Assembly: GCF_009765755.1 (NCBI RefSeq)
Contig: NZ_LMUV01000011.1
Location: 391,964-455,963 of the forward strand
Direction: 5' to 3'
Length of the DNA stretch: 64,000 nt
Source of the DNA: Rhodanobacter sp. L36
Lineage (GTDB): Bacteria; Pseudomonadota; Gammaproteobacteria; Xanthomonadales; Rhodanobacteraceae
Each line of letters opens with the position of its first letter. Within the stretch, counting starts at the first letter, position 1. Positions 34,200 to 43,347 of the stretch are shown here, piece after piece. The notes beneath the pieces were generated by a model. It was not told the DNA's origin and did no database searches. It saw only the letters and a list, made by a program, of their open reading frames with translations. A program made the position numbers and the translations under genes.

Positions 34200-35093
34200 T
34201 CAGTGGCGCGCAAGGAAATCGAGGATCGTGTCTGCGATCACCGCGGCATGCGTTTCCAGTGCGAAATGTCCTGCCTCGAGCAGATGCACTTCAGCGTTGG
34301 GCAGATCCTTCTTGTACGCCAGCGCACCGGAAGGAATGAAAGCCGGATCGTTCTTTCCCCATACGGCCAGCAGTGGCGGCTGGTGTTCGCGGAAGTACCC
34401 GTGAAACGAAGGATAGGCGTCGATGTTTTTGCGATAGTCGTAAATAAGGTCGAGCTGGATTTCATCGGCGCCGCGGCGGGTCAGATAAGCGATATCCAGC
34501 TCGTAGCCGTCGGGCGAAACACGATCGCGCGGCGCACCGTGGAAATACTGGAATTGCTCGATGGTTTCGCGGGTAATCAGGTCGCGACACGCTTCGCGGT
34601 GCGCCGGCGTCGGGTCGGCCCAGTATTCCTGCAGCGTGCCCCACGCGTCGCTGAAACCTTCCATGTACGCGTTGCCGTTCTGCGTGATGATCGCGGTGAT
34701 GCGATCGGGTCTGGCTCGTGCAAGGCGCAAGCCGACCGGCGCACCGTAGTCGAAGATGTAAAGCGCAAAGTGGTCGAGACCGAGCACGTCGGTGAACTGA
34801 TCGATCACCTTGGCAAGGTTGTCGAAGGTGTAATCGAACTTGCCTTTCGACTTGAACGTCTGGCCGAAGCCGGGAAGATCGGGTGCGATCACGCGGTACT
34901 TGCCCGCAAGTCGCGGAATCAAGTCGCGGAACATGTGGCTGGCCGTCGGGAAGCCATGCAGCAGCAACAGTACCGGCGCATCGGCCGGGCCGGCTTCGCG
35001 ATAGAACACGTCGAAGCCGTCCACGCCGACCGTGTTGAAACGCACTTCGTTTTCGTTGCGGCCAGCGGTGTGTTTGGTAGTCAATTGATTCAC
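34200..35093 (-). CDS. Alpha/beta hydrolase (epoxide hydrolase/dehalogenase-like)
   Basis: A 297-residue alpha/beta-fold hydrolase: oxyanion-hole HGFPTASHMFRDL, nucleophile-elbow region YIFDYGAPVG with Asp instead of Ser, an acid in WGKNDPAFIP, and the catalytic His in EAGHFALETH. An Asp nucleophile points to epoxide hydrolase or haloalkane dehalogenase chemistry, not to an esterase. The start is taken as GTG 35093, with AGGAATT upstream, because the same frame upstream is out-of-phase shadow of the next gene. Second gene of the putative operon. Confidence 0.86.
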   Translation of the reverse strand: MNQLTTKHTAGRNENEVRFNTVGVDGFDVFYREAGPADAPVLLLLHGFPTASHMFRDLIPRLAGKYRVIAPDLPGFGQTFKSKGKFDYTFDNLAKVIDQFTDVLGLDHFALYIFDYGAPVGLRLARARPDRITAIITQNGNAYMEGFSDAWGTLQEYWADPTPAHREACRDLITRETIEQFQYFHGAPRDRVSPDGYELDIAYLTRRGADEIQLDLIYDYRKNIDAYPSFHGYFREHQPPLLAVWGKNDPAFIPSGALAYKKDLPNAEVHLLEAGHFALETHAAVIADTILDFLARH

Positions 35094-35143
35094 GGGAATT
35101 CCTCGGTAGAGGCTGCGCCGCGGGGAGCGGCGCCGCCGTGGAT

Positions 35144-35488
35144 TCAAGCAGCAGGCGCGTGTTGATTCATCGCGTCCATCACGCGTGCCGAATAGACCAT
35201 CGCGGCGCCTGCATTCAGGGCCACGGCGACGCCAAGTGCTTCGGCGACTTCTTCGCGGCTCGCACCATGCTTGAGCGCTTCGCCGGTGTGCACGGTGATA
35301 CAACCGTCGCAACGCGTGGTCACGGCCACGGCCAGCGCAATCAGTTCGCGCGTCTTCGCATCGAGCTGGCCGGTCTTGGCGCCAGCTTTCGAAAGCGTCT
35401 GATAGCCGGCGAGGGTGTCGGGGCTGAGCTTGCCGATTTCGCCGATGCGGCCCGTCAGTTCTTTGCGGTATTGCAGCCAATCCATCAT
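35144..35488 (-). CDS. Carboxymuconolactone decarboxylase/AhpD-like protein
   Basis: A 114-residue all-helical protein with the alkylhydroperoxidase-type CxxC motif in RCDGCITVHTGEAL, followed by HGASREEVAEALGVAVALNAG. AhpD-type members use the Cys pair and a downstream His to reduce peroxides; others are decarboxylases, and the CxxC here favours the redox type. ATG 35488 (next Met 35485) has GAGAGGTG upstream. First gene of the four-gene minus-strand series; divergent from AraC at 35606. Confidence 0.88.
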   Translation of the reverse strand: MMDWLQYRKELTGRIGEIGKLSPDTLAGYQTLSKAGAKTGQLDAKTRELIALAVAVTTRCDGCITVHTGEALKHGASREEVAEALGVAVALNAGAAMVYSARVMDAMNQHAPAA

Positions 35489-35605
35489 GAGTGCACCTCT
35501 CGTGTTTTCACCGGCCGGGTTAGTGCTTGGCCGTGATGTGCAGTGTTGCGCCGCGCAGGGAGCGGATGAATACTGCGCGATCTCAATTTCTGGCGAGGTC
35601 GTCTC

Positions 35606-36541
35606 ATGGATGCGCTGAGCCGCGTGCTGGAACTGGCTGACGTGAAAGGCACGCCGGATCTGCGCTGCCTGCTGGCTGGTCCGTTCGAACTCGACCACGA
35701 ACAGGTGCCCGAGGGCGAAGCGCCTTATCACCTCGTGCTCAGTGGCAAGGGAAGCTTGCAGATATCGGGTGGCGAAGAGATCGCGTTGCGCGAAGGCGAC
35801 CTGCTGTTGTTGCCGCGCGGTAGCGCGCACGTGATGCGCGACGCCGACAGCGCCACCGCGCACGCTGGATCGATGAGCATCGACAATAGCGGATCGTTGC
35901 CTGTGCGCTCCAACACGAATGGTTCGGCAGAACTCGACCTGCTGTGCGGACGCTTCAGCTACGCGCATGGATCGGCGGATCTGATCATGGCGGCGTTGCC
36001 CGATGTGCTGCACGTCTCGCTGGCCGAACATGGCGGCATGGATGTACTGCGAGGTGTGGTCGGCATGCTTCGCGCCGAAGTCTCGGAGATGGCGCCCGGA
36101 GCGCCGGCCGTGATCACTGCGTTGAGTCGGGCGCTGTTCGTGCTGGCCATTCGCGCGTACACCTTGCGCGACGACGTACCGGCTTCGCTGCTGTTGCTGC
36201 TGGCGGACGCACGTCTGGGCCAGGCCGTGCAGGCCATGTTGCGGCAGCCCGAAGCGGCCTGGACAGTGGAGAGCCTCGCCGAACGCGCGGCGATGTCCCG
36301 CGCCAGCTTCGCCCGTCATTTCGCGGCGAAGGGAAATACCTCGCCATGGGAATTGCTCACCTTGTTGCGCATGCGCATGGCGGCCGGATTGCTCTCGCGT
36401 GGCAAGTCGACGGTCGGTGATGTTGCCGAACGCGTGGGCTACCAGTCGGAAGCTGCCTTCGGAAAAGTGTTTGCCAAACAGACAGGCATGACGCCGGCTG
36501 CATATCGGCGTAGTCACGCCGCCGGCAACGCGCCGCGTTGA
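35606..36541 (+). CDS. AraC family transcriptional regulator with cupin sensor
   Basis: A 311-residue regulator. The cupin-like N-terminal half (YHLVLSGKGSLQISGGEEIALREGDLLLLPRGSAHVM) would bind a small ligand. The C-terminal double HTH is VESLAERAAMSRASFARHF and VGDVAERVGYQSEAAFGKVFAKQTGMTPAAYR. It is divergent from the CMD/hydrolase/reductase/tautomerase series and probably activates it. A GAGGT ribosome binding site lies upstream. Confidence 0.88.
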   Translation: MDALSRVLELADVKGTPDLRCLLAGPFELDHEQVPEGEAPYHLVLSGKGSLQISGGEEIALREGDLLLLPRGSAHVMRDADSATAHAGSMSIDNSGSLPVRSNTNGSAELDLLCGRFSYAHGSADLIMAALPDVLHVSLAEHGGMDVLRGVVGMLRAEVSEMAPGAPAVITALSRALFVLAIRAYTLRDDVPASLLLLLADARLGQAVQAMLRQPEAAWTVESLAERAAMSRASFARHFAAKGNTSPWELLTLLRMRMAAGLLSRGKSTVGDVAERVGYQSEAAFGKVFAKQTGMTPAAYRRSHAAGNAPR

Positions 36542-36566
36542 AGCCACGGCGCCTGCGAACATTGCA

Positions 36567-37571
36567 TCAACGCGCACCTTGTTCCACCGCGACGACAGGT
36601 ACAACGGGCGCTGCGACAGGCGGCAACAGCCGGCCCATGATCAGCAGGTAAAGCGTTCCGATGGAAAGCACGGCAATCACCACGTTGGCGAACAAAAACA
36701 GCCACGGCGCCAGCGTCGCCACGGGCCCGATATCGCCACGTTCGATCATGCGCAGCGGCGCGATCGCGATAGCAGTGACACCGAAACTGAAAGCCCAATA
36801 AGACGCTGCGAAAGGCTGCTTGCCGATCCAAGGCATCAGGCGCAGCAGCACCAACGCCTGCAGCAACGCATAGCCGATCAACACATGCGCGAACAAATCG
36901 GGCATGCCACTCGTGATGGAGAGATAGGCGATGGCGCCGACCGCCGGTGGTGCCAACTGGATGCCGAGCGTGGGACGCATGGGAACGGGGAGACTCTCGG
37001 CGACGAACAACCGATGCACCAGCACCGACTCCAGCGCGAGCCACGAAAACACACCGGCGCCGAAGGCCAGCTGTCCCCAATCCGGCCGACCCAGCGCTGA
37101 AACGACAATCGCGGTGAGGAACGATCCGGCCACGGCGGGTAGATAAAGCACGGCCGTGGTCTGCGCCACATCGCGGCCACCTTGCCACAAACCGCCTGTG
37201 CGCCACACGGCGAAAGCGATGGTGTAAATCGCACCCAGCGCAAACAACACCGATGCCGCAGCATGGGAATACGGTGCGATGGCGCCGGCCACCAGCATCG
37301 TGGTCACGCCCGCCAGCCCCACAAAACAGCACTGCACGGGATGCTTCAGCTCCTCGATGGCGCGCGTCCGCTCGAACAGCCACTTGGCCATGTACAGCAA
37401 CACCAGCACGAGCCACACCGCGGAGCCGATCCACTCGAGCGCCTCGCCAACCTCGGCGGAAAGTCCCCATACACGGTGCGCGACACGCCACGCGTTGCCC
37501 AGGCCAACCACACCCAGAACGATGCCGAACAGACTCGCAGGAACAAGCGGGATGCGTGGGCGGATATTCAT
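36567..37571 (-). CDS. TehA/SLAC1-type tellurite-resistance/dicarboxylate transporter
   Basis: A 334-residue protein with about ten membrane helices. The N-terminal PLVPASLFGIVLGVVGLGNAWR and repeated helix pairs fit the TehA/SLAC1 (TDT) anion-channel family. The conserved pore Phe region should lie in the middle helices (ASYWAFSFGVTAIAIAPL). Members transport dicarboxylates or anions, or confer tellurite resistance; no partner TehB methyltransferase is adjacent. ATG 37571 has AAGGAGT upstream. Convergent with the AraC gene, 25 bases apart. Confidence 0.86.
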   Translation of the reverse strand: MNIRPRIPLVPASLFGIVLGVVGLGNAWRVAHRVWGLSAEVGEALEWIGSAVWLVLVLLYMAKWLFERTRAIEELKHPVQCCFVGLAGVTTMLVAGAIAPYSHAAASVLFALGAIYTIAFAVWRTGGLWQGGRDVAQTTAVLYLPAVAGSFLTAIVVSALGRPDWGQLAFGAGVFSWLALESVLVHRLFVAESLPVPMRPTLGIQLAPPAVGAIAYLSITSGMPDLFAHVLIGYALLQALVLLRLMPWIGKQPFAASYWAFSFGVTAIAIAPLRMIERGDIGPVATLAPWLFLFANVVIAVLSIGTLYLLIMGRLLPPVAAPVVPVVAVEQGAR

Positions 37572-37861
37572 CGAAGACTCCTTGCGGGTGGTCGTTGGCG
37601 CAAACGTGGCGTGATGAAGCGCGCCGATGCGTGGCAGCAAAGTGATCGTTCATCCTTTGACGTGCTACACGCCATGCTCAGGGTGATCGTCCCAAACGTT
37701 TGCTAGCTGCAGCATAGGCGCCGGCGCAACGAACGGCTTCATCCCAAAGGAGTAGGCCGACGCGATCTGTCGAAAAGCACATGTCAATCTTTCTAGGCAA
37801 ATAGCCGTCCACGTTCCAGAATGCCGACGAGGTCGCCGGTGCGGCGATCAATGGGGGCCGC

Positions 37862-40800
37862 GTGCGTCTGGACTGGCGATGGGTGCTGGGAAGTCTGTTG
37901 GCCGTGGCGCACTTTGCGGCGCAGGCTGCGAACACGCGGACGCCTGTTTCGTTGCTGGATTACCAGCGCACCACCTGGACCCAGAAAGATGGTGCGCCTG
38001 CCGGCATCCAGGCGATGGCGCGATCGAGTGACGGATGGCTCTGGCTCGGCACCAGTGCCGGCGTATTCCAGTTCGACGGCCTGAGCTTCAGCCCTCGCGA
38101 CAGCTTGCCCGCGGGAAATCTGCATTCGAGATCCGTGCGCCGGTTGCTCACTACGTCCAACGGCGATCTCTGGGTATTTTTCAGTGCGGGTGGCGCCTCG
38201 GTCTTGCGTCGTGGAGATCGCGATCACCCTGCATGGATTGCCGGTCTGTCCGAAGGCGCGACCATCGACAGCGAGGCTGACGACGACCAGAACCACGTAT
38301 GGATCACTTCAGGCCCGCATATCTATCGCAACCACGGCGATCAGTGGGAGCAAGTGCGTCCTTCTGACGTCGGCTTGCCCGAAGACGGCGAGCCAACCGT
38401 CTTCAGCGATCACCGCGGCAATGTCTGGTACTGCACCGATACGCGCATCTATGTGCGCACGCGTTTTTCGAATCGGTTTGTGCCGATAAACGGGAACTGG
38501 CACGCGATCCAGACGTTCGTTTTCAGTGCCGCGGGCGGCATGTCGGTGGTGGACGGCTCGATGTCGCCCACTGACGCATCCACGCAACTGAGCGTGCCGG
38601 CAGGATCGAGGTCAGCCCGGTCTAGTGCGTCGTCGGAAATGAGCATGCGGGATGTGCAGGGTGCGATATGGAGTGTCGAATGCGATCACGCCGACCTTTG
38701 CTTTTCGCCACGTGATTCCACGACGTTGCGGCGTGGCGCCGACGAGCAAAGTGATCCCTGGAAAGCGGATGGGGAAAAATCTCCCGGGACGATGACGCTG
38801 CTTGTCGACGAAGAAGGAAACACCTGGGTCGGAACGAAACTGGGGCTGGTGCAATTTCGTCTCGCGGCGGCGCGACGCGTGCGTTTTCCCGACAACACTT
38901 ATTTTTTCACCGTCGTTCCCGATGCGGACGGCACGGTCGTCGTGGGAACCGATGGCCGCAGCGACAATGCCGTGGATCAGTTGTGGCGTGTCGATACCGA
39001 CAACGCCATTCATTCGCTTTCGAGTCATGCGACCTCCGCTGCGTGGCTGGAACCGGATCACTCAATACTGCTCGCAGGGCCGCTGGGAATCTGGCGGTTC
39101 GATGGCAGAAGCGAGGTGCCACTCGAGGGGCCTCACGCGGTTTCCGTCAAAGGTGTCACGCCGCAGTCGATGGCCGAAGATGGTGCCGGCAGACTCTGGC
39201 TCGCGTTCAACACGCTTCCGCCATGGCGCAAGGACACGCTCGGATGGCGCGAGCGTGGCGGGATTGCCGAACTGCCTGCCGGCCTGGTGGCGCTGATCGT
39301 TCCGTCCGGCAACGACACCTGGTTGGGCTACCGCAGCAACATGCTGGTCCGACTGGACGCCGGCGATCACGTCTCGCAGTGGGATCAACGGCAGGGACTT
39401 GTCACTGGTTCGGTCACCGCGCTGATCACGAAAAAGCCGATGCTTGTCGGTGGCGAGCGCGGTCTGCAATGGTTCGACGGAAAAGCGTTTCACGCGATTC
39501 ACGCCGCCGACGTCGCACAACTTTCGGGCATCACCGGGTTGCTGCGTGATCAGGATGGCTCGCTCTGGATCAACGGTTTTCGCGGTCTGGTGCACTACCC
39601 CGCGGATGAAGTCGCGCACGCCCTGAGCGATGAAAACTTCGCGATGCATGGACGGCTATACGACGAAGGCGATGGCGTGCCGGGCACGGCGCAGCAGGCG
39701 CGGCCGCTGCCAACCCTGACACGAGGTAGCGATGGCAGGATCTGGGTGGCGTCGACGAATGGAATGTCTTCGATCGATCCTCCATCCCTTCCGGTCAATC
39801 GGCAGTCGCCCTCCGTCGAGATTGCAGGCGTCAATGACGTCGCGCAGCCAGCGAACGGTTTGGATTTGCCGGCGGGGACGCGGCAACTGCGGATGAGATT
39901 TCACGTTCTTTCCTTGACGCGGCCGGATCGAACGCAGGTGCGCTATCGACTGTTGGGCCTGGACGACAAGTGGATCGATGCCGGCACGAGACGCGAAGCG
40001 TTTTTTGGCAATCTCGGGCCCGGTCGTTATCGTTTCGAATTGATCGCGGGCAACGAAGATGGTGTGTGGACCAGTCAGGCGACCGGACTGCCATTCAACA
40101 TCGAGCCAACGTTTTTCCAGACGGGCTGGTTCAAATCCATTTGCGTGATCATCGGCCTCGTCGCGTTGTGGCTGATCTTCAGATGGCGATTGCGTCACGA
40201 GCGCAAGCTGATGCGACAGAAGATGGCCGTGCGCCATGCCGAACGCGAACGCATCGCACGCGAGCTGCACGACACGTTATTGCAGGGCATCAGCGGTTTG
40301 CTGATGCGCGTGCAGGTGTGGTCCGGACGACGCGAGTTGCCGACCGATCTGCAAGGCGACATGCAGCGCGCCAGCGAGCAGGGACGCTCGATGCTTTCGC
40401 AGGGCCGCGATCGCATTGCCGAGCTGCGCGCCGACGACGGCGAGTTGGTGAACCTGTCGAATGCGATTCGCGTCATCGGCGACAAATTCGCTGCCCTGCA
40501 TGCCGCCGGCTTTGTCGTCATCGACCACGCACCAGACGCGGCGCTTCGGCACGACGTGAGCGAGGACGTACTTGCGATCGTGCATGAAGCGATCGCCAAC
40601 GCGTACGCCCACGCCGGTGGCAAGTCGGTCAAGGTGAAGCTCGAAGAACGCGCTGGTCGGATCGGCATCAGTGTGACCGACGACGGTTGTGGCATCAGCA
40701 GTGAACAACTCGATGAAGCGGGCACGACCGGACATTGGGGTCTTGTCGGCATGCGTGAACGCGCGAGGAGAATCGGCGTTCGCCTTGTCATCGGCGCCGG

Positions 40801-40885
40801 CGAGACGGGTGGAACCCGCGTGCTGATCGAAGGCATTCGACCCGTCAAATCATCGGTGCAGCAAGATATTTCACGCCGGCGTTGA
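37862..40885 (+). CDS. Beta-propeller sensor histidine kinase (two-component propeller/Y_Y_Y type)
   Basis: A 1007-residue membrane sensor. A signal peptide (~residues 1-22) precedes a large periplasmic two-component regulator propeller with repeats such as SSDGWLWLGTSAGVFQFDG and DQDGSLWINGFRGLVHY. A Y_Y_Y domain (~655-740) and one membrane helix near residue 755-775 follow. The cytoplasmic part has a HisKA_3 dimerisation helix with phospho-acceptor His803 (ARELHDTLLQG), then an HATPase_c domain (HEAIANAYAHAGG; DDGCGI; GLVGMRERARRIG). GTG 37862 has a GGGGG site. It lies 131 bases upstream of the small membrane gene, and the cognate response regulator is two genes on. Confidence 0.88.
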   Translation: MRLDWRWVLGSLLAVAHFAAQAANTRTPVSLLDYQRTTWTQKDGAPAGIQAMARSSDGWLWLGTSAGVFQFDGLSFSPRDSLPAGNLHSRSVRRLLTTSNGDLWVFFSAGGASVLRRGDRDHPAWIAGLSEGATIDSEADDDQNHVWITSGPHIYRNHGDQWEQVRPSDVGLPEDGEPTVFSDHRGNVWYCTDTRIYVRTRFSNRFVPINGNWHAIQTFVFSAAGGMSVVDGSMSPTDASTQLSVPAGSRSARSSASSEMSMRDVQGAIWSVECDHADLCFSPRDSTTLRRGADEQSDPWKADGEKSPGTMTLLVDEEGNTWVGTKLGLVQFRLAAARRVRFPDNTYFFTVVPDADGTVVVGTDGRSDNAVDQLWRVDTDNAIHSLSSHATSAAWLEPDHSILLAGPLGIWRFDGRSEVPLEGPHAVSVKGVTPQSMAEDGAGRLWLAFNTLPPWRKDTLGWRERGGIAELPAGLVALIVPSGNDTWLGYRSNMLVRLDAGDHVSQWDQRQGLVTGSVTALITKKPMLVGGERGLQWFDGKAFHAIHAADVAQLSGITGLLRDQDGSLWINGFRGLVHYPADEVAHALSDENFAMHGRLYDEGDGVPGTAQQARPLPTLTRGSDGRIWVASTNGMSSIDPPSLPVNRQSPSVEIAGVNDVAQPANGLDLPAGTRQLRMRFHVLSLTRPDRTQVRYRLLGLDDKWIDAGTRREAFFGNLGPGRYRFELIAGNEDGVWTSQATGLPFNIEPTFFQTGWFKSICVIIGLVALWLIFRWRLRHERKLMRQKMAVRHAERERIARELHDTLLQGISGLLMRVQVWSGRRELPTDLQGDMQRASEQGRSMLSQGRDRIAELRADDGELVNLSNAIRVIGDKFAALHAAGFVVIDHAPDAALRHDVSEDVLAIVHEAIANAYAHAGGKSVKVKLEERAGRIGISVTDDGCGISSEQLDEAGTTGHWGLVGMRERARRIGVRLVIGAGETGGTRVLIEGIRPVKSSVQQDISRRR

Positions 40886-41016
40886 TGCTGTCCTGCGCTG
40901 GCGTGGATCGACTTCATTGTCCAACGACTGCGTGCTTTTGCGGGCTACCACTTTCGGGTGATCTGCCACGCAAGGTCGTGCGCTATTGAAGAGGCCGGAC
41001 TGAAAGGATCAGCACG

Positions 41017-41397
41017 ATGCAAGGCATTTCGTGGCGTTGCCCCGGCGCCTGGTGGATCACGGCGAGCGTTGTCACGATGATCCTGATGATCGGCGTGCTG
41101 CTGCGTTGGCGCCGCCATCAGGCACTTCGCTCGTCGCGCTCACGGGCCGAAGATATCGCGAATGCGGCAGCGGCCAGATCGATGCAGGAATTCATGCTGC
41201 AATCCGGGCAAGGCCTGATCCTTCGCTTCGAGGCGATCGCACGACAACTGCCACCCGATCATCCGACGCGTCTTGACCTGATCGCCGCCATCGACCGCGC
41301 GGAAAGCGTTCTGGAAAAAGGCCTCGACAGCGCGCAACATCGACGCGATGGCATGGCGCCGTCGATGCCGACACCCGACAATGATCCTCTTTCCTGA
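41017..41397 (+). CDS. Small membrane protein resembling a His-less HisKA_3 dimerisation helix
   Basis: A 126-residue protein: one N-terminal membrane helix (~residues 12-30), then ARSMQEFMLQSGQGLILRF and a second helix IDRAESVLEKGLD. The first aligns with the kinase phospho-acceptor helix (ARELHDTLLQG at the kinase), but the His is replaced by Gln57. The second matches the antiparallel DHp helix of this class. There is no ATPase domain. It may be a degraded kinase or a partner that forms mixed dimers with the kinase upstream. It lies 131 bases after the kinase gene and ends 10 bases before the response regulator start. Confidence 0.6.
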   Translation: MQGISWRCPGAWWITASVVTMILMIGVLLRWRRHQALRSSRSRAEDIANAAAARSMQEFMLQSGQGLILRFEAIARQLPPDHPTRLDLIAAIDRAESVLEKGLDSAQHRRDGMAPSMPTPDNDPLS

Positions 41398-41407
41398 GCA
41401 ACGAGAC

Positions 41408-42049
41408 ATGACCCCCGTGGACGCAGAGCAGCCGATGATCCGCATCCTCGCCGTGGACGATCACCCGATGATGCTCGAGGGTTTGGCTGCGGTGATCGAC
41501 GCCGAGCCCGGCATGCAGCTTGTCGCCGATGCGACCAGCGGTGAAGACGCGATCGTGAAGTTCCGTGCGCACCAACCGGACGTCACCCTGATGGATCTGG
41601 AATTGCCCGGCATGTCGGGCGAGCAGGCGATCCGGCAGATCCACGACGAACATCCCGACGCCGCGATCCTGGTGCTGACGACTTTCAAGGGCGACGCACA
41701 AGCCTTGCGCGCGCTCAAGGCCGGTGCGCGCGGTTACCTGTTGAAGAGTTCACTGCGACGCGATCTCATCGACACCATTCGCGCCCTGCACGAAGGGAAA
41801 AAAAGCGTGCCACGCGAGATCGCGGCGGAGATAGCCGATCACGCCATTGACGAACGCCTGACATCCCGCGAGCTCACCGTGCTGCGTTACGTGGCCGGCG
41901 GTCACTCCAACAGGATCGTTGCCGATCTGTTGTGCATCAGCGAAGCGACGGTCAAGGTACACATGAAAAGCATCCTGGGAAAGCTTGACGCCACGTCGCG
42001 CACCCACGCCGTGCAGATCGCGCATAAGCGGGGAATCATCGATCGCTGA
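41408..42049 (+). CDS. NarL/LuxR-type response regulator
   Basis: A 213-residue regulator. The receiver domain has the acidic pair VDDHP, phospho-acceptor Asp in DVTLMDLELPGMSG, conserved Thr in VLTTF and Lys in LLKSS. The C-terminal LuxR-type HTH is ELTVLRYVAGGHSNRIVADLLCISEATVKVHMKSILGKL. It belongs with the propeller kinase upstream. ATG 41408 avoids overlap with the preceding small gene; an internal ATG at MIRILAV is also possible. Targets unknown. Confidence 0.88.
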   Translation: MTPVDAEQPMIRILAVDDHPMMLEGLAAVIDAEPGMQLVADATSGEDAIVKFRAHQPDVTLMDLELPGMSGEQAIRQIHDEHPDAAILVLTTFKGDAQALRALKAGARGYLLKSSLRRDLIDTIRALHEGKKSVPREIAAEIADHAIDERLTSRELTVLRYVAGGHSNRIVADLLCISEATVKVHMKSILGKLDATSRTHAVQIAHKRGIIDR

Positions 42050-42068
42050 ACCGGAGTCGCCCGAAGAG

Positions 42069-42443
42069 CTACAGATTTTTACAAAGGTGGTAGTGAATCG
42101 GGTCTCTCGATCCAGAGGCGTTTCCGAGCAGGTCGAACGATGCATCCTGGTTGATGCTCACGATGCGCAATTGCGATGTCGCCGTGGCCGGCACAGCCTG
42201 GCCGACTTGCTGGGCGGGGCAACGTTGCTTCAACCGAAAACGGTGCGCTGCTATTTGAACGGTATCGTCGACACAAGCGGCGGAGTGCGCACCGGTCAGA
42301 TTCTTGCCATCGAAGTGCAGCAGGCTCGCGTTTGGCGGATCGCTGCAGTCGGCGGAAGAATAAAAGCCGACGCGAACCGGCAGATGGGTTTGCGCTTGCG
42401 ATAGGGCCGGGAGAAGCAGGATCAGCGCGACAAGTCGTTTCAT
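42069..42443 (-). CDS. Secreted hypothetical protein
   Basis: A 124-residue protein with a Sec signal peptide ending near residue 18 (RLVALILLLPALSQAQ). The mature part holds four cysteines (SADCSDPP, AACVDD, QRCPAQQ, HLCKNL), which could make two disulfides. ATG 42443 puts the signal peptide at the N-terminus; upstream in-frame codons give no sense. No family recognised. Convergent with the response regulator, 19 bases apart. Confidence 0.65.
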   Translation of the reverse strand: MKRLVALILLLPALSQAQTHLPVRVGFYSSADCSDPPNASLLHFDGKNLTGAHSAACVDDTVQIAAHRFRLKQRCPAQQVGQAVPATATSQLRIVSINQDASFDLLGNASGSRDPIHYHLCKNL

Positions 42444-42567
42444 GGGGTGGCTTCTCGTAACGTCCAGCAGGCTGGGTTCATGCACTACCAGCGAGAAAAA
42501 TATGCGCGACAAGGCGCAGACTCATGCCGTCATAGCTGCCGATCGGCAGCGCCTCTGGAAAAACACG

Positions 42568-43209
42568 TCACGCCTTCACCAATTCCGTCTCGACAAGAAT
42601 GGTGACCTCATCCGCCTCCAGTGGCACCCATTCGCTGACGCCGAACTCCGAGCGCTTGAATGTCGCTTCGCCGGAAAATCCCATGCGGGATTGTGTCGAT
42701 CCACGATAAGTGACCTTGAGCGTCACAGGCTTTTTGACGCCGTGAAAATCAAGCACGCCATCGACCGTCGCCTGTCCGCCGACGATCTTCGCCGTCGCCG
42801 ATGCGAAAGTGATCACCGGATATTTCGCCGACTCGAAATATTTCTGCGCAATGCGCTTGTCGAACATCTGGTCGCCTGTATCGACGGATGCCGGATCGAT
42901 GGAGATTTTCAGATTGGACGCTGACGACAGCGAGGGATCGAATCGGAACCCACCGTTCACTCGATTGAAACGAAGCGTGTAGCGGGAAAGATCCATGTGG
43001 GCGAGCTTCACCGTCACCGACGTGTGATGCGGATCGAGTTTGTATTCGCCGGCGTCAGCGGCCATCGGATTCTTGCTGAGATGCAATTGCTTGTACTGAG
43101 CGACCGCACTCGCATCTTCCGACGCATGTTGAATTTGTGCAGCGAAGACTGCGTGTGTCGCAACGAGCAAGGCCACGAATGCGGCAGGGGCAATCTTGCG
43201 AGTGGCCAT
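42568..43209 (-). CDS. YceI family periplasmic protein
   Basis: A 213-residue secreted protein: signal peptide (~residues 1-23, VALLVATHAVFA), then YKLDPHHTSVTVKLAHMDLSRY, a classic YceI opening, and further strands ending in FSGEATFKRSEFGVSEWVPL. YceI proteins form an isoprenoid-binding lipocalin-like barrel, linked in some species to isoprenoid quinones or acid stress. It stands between a secreted hypothetical and an SRPBCC gene, all on the same strand. Confidence 0.9.
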   Translation of the reverse strand: MATRKIAPAAFVALLVATHAVFAAQIQHASEDASAVAQYKQLHLSKNPMAADAGEYKLDPHHTSVTVKLAHMDLSRYTLRFNRVNGGFRFDPSLSSASNLKISIDPASVDTGDQMFDKRIAQKYFESAKYPVITFASATAKIVGGQATVDGVLDFHGVKKPVTLKVTYRGSTQSRMGFSGEATFKRSEFGVSEWVPLEADEVTILVETELVKA

Positions 43210-43347
43210 GAGAGGAGTCCAGGTAGCGGCGACAGGATGAGCGCCGCAACCTTAGACGATCGAGCCTGCACGGTCATACCCACAAAGGAGTAGCAGCCGA
43301 TCTCTGATCGTACGCAGTGGCCTCGCCCATCAACGCCGTCGCACGGA

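Noticed and set aside
34200..35480. 426-residue hydrolase starting at 35480
   Set aside because: The first ~130 residues are the frame-shifted shadow of the AhpD-like gene and are Arg-rich; the hydrolase begins at GTG 35093 with a ribosome site.
35144..36604. 486-codon minus-strand frame extending upstream of the AhpD-like gene
   Set aside because: Only its C-terminal 114 residues are coding; the rest is the shadow of the AraC gene. The internal ATG 35488 has a proper ribosome site.
36514..37653. 379-codon minus-strand frame overlapping the TehA-like gene
   Set aside because: Out of frame with the membrane protein, which has the expected hydrophobic helices; the alternative is Cys/Arg-rich and improbable.
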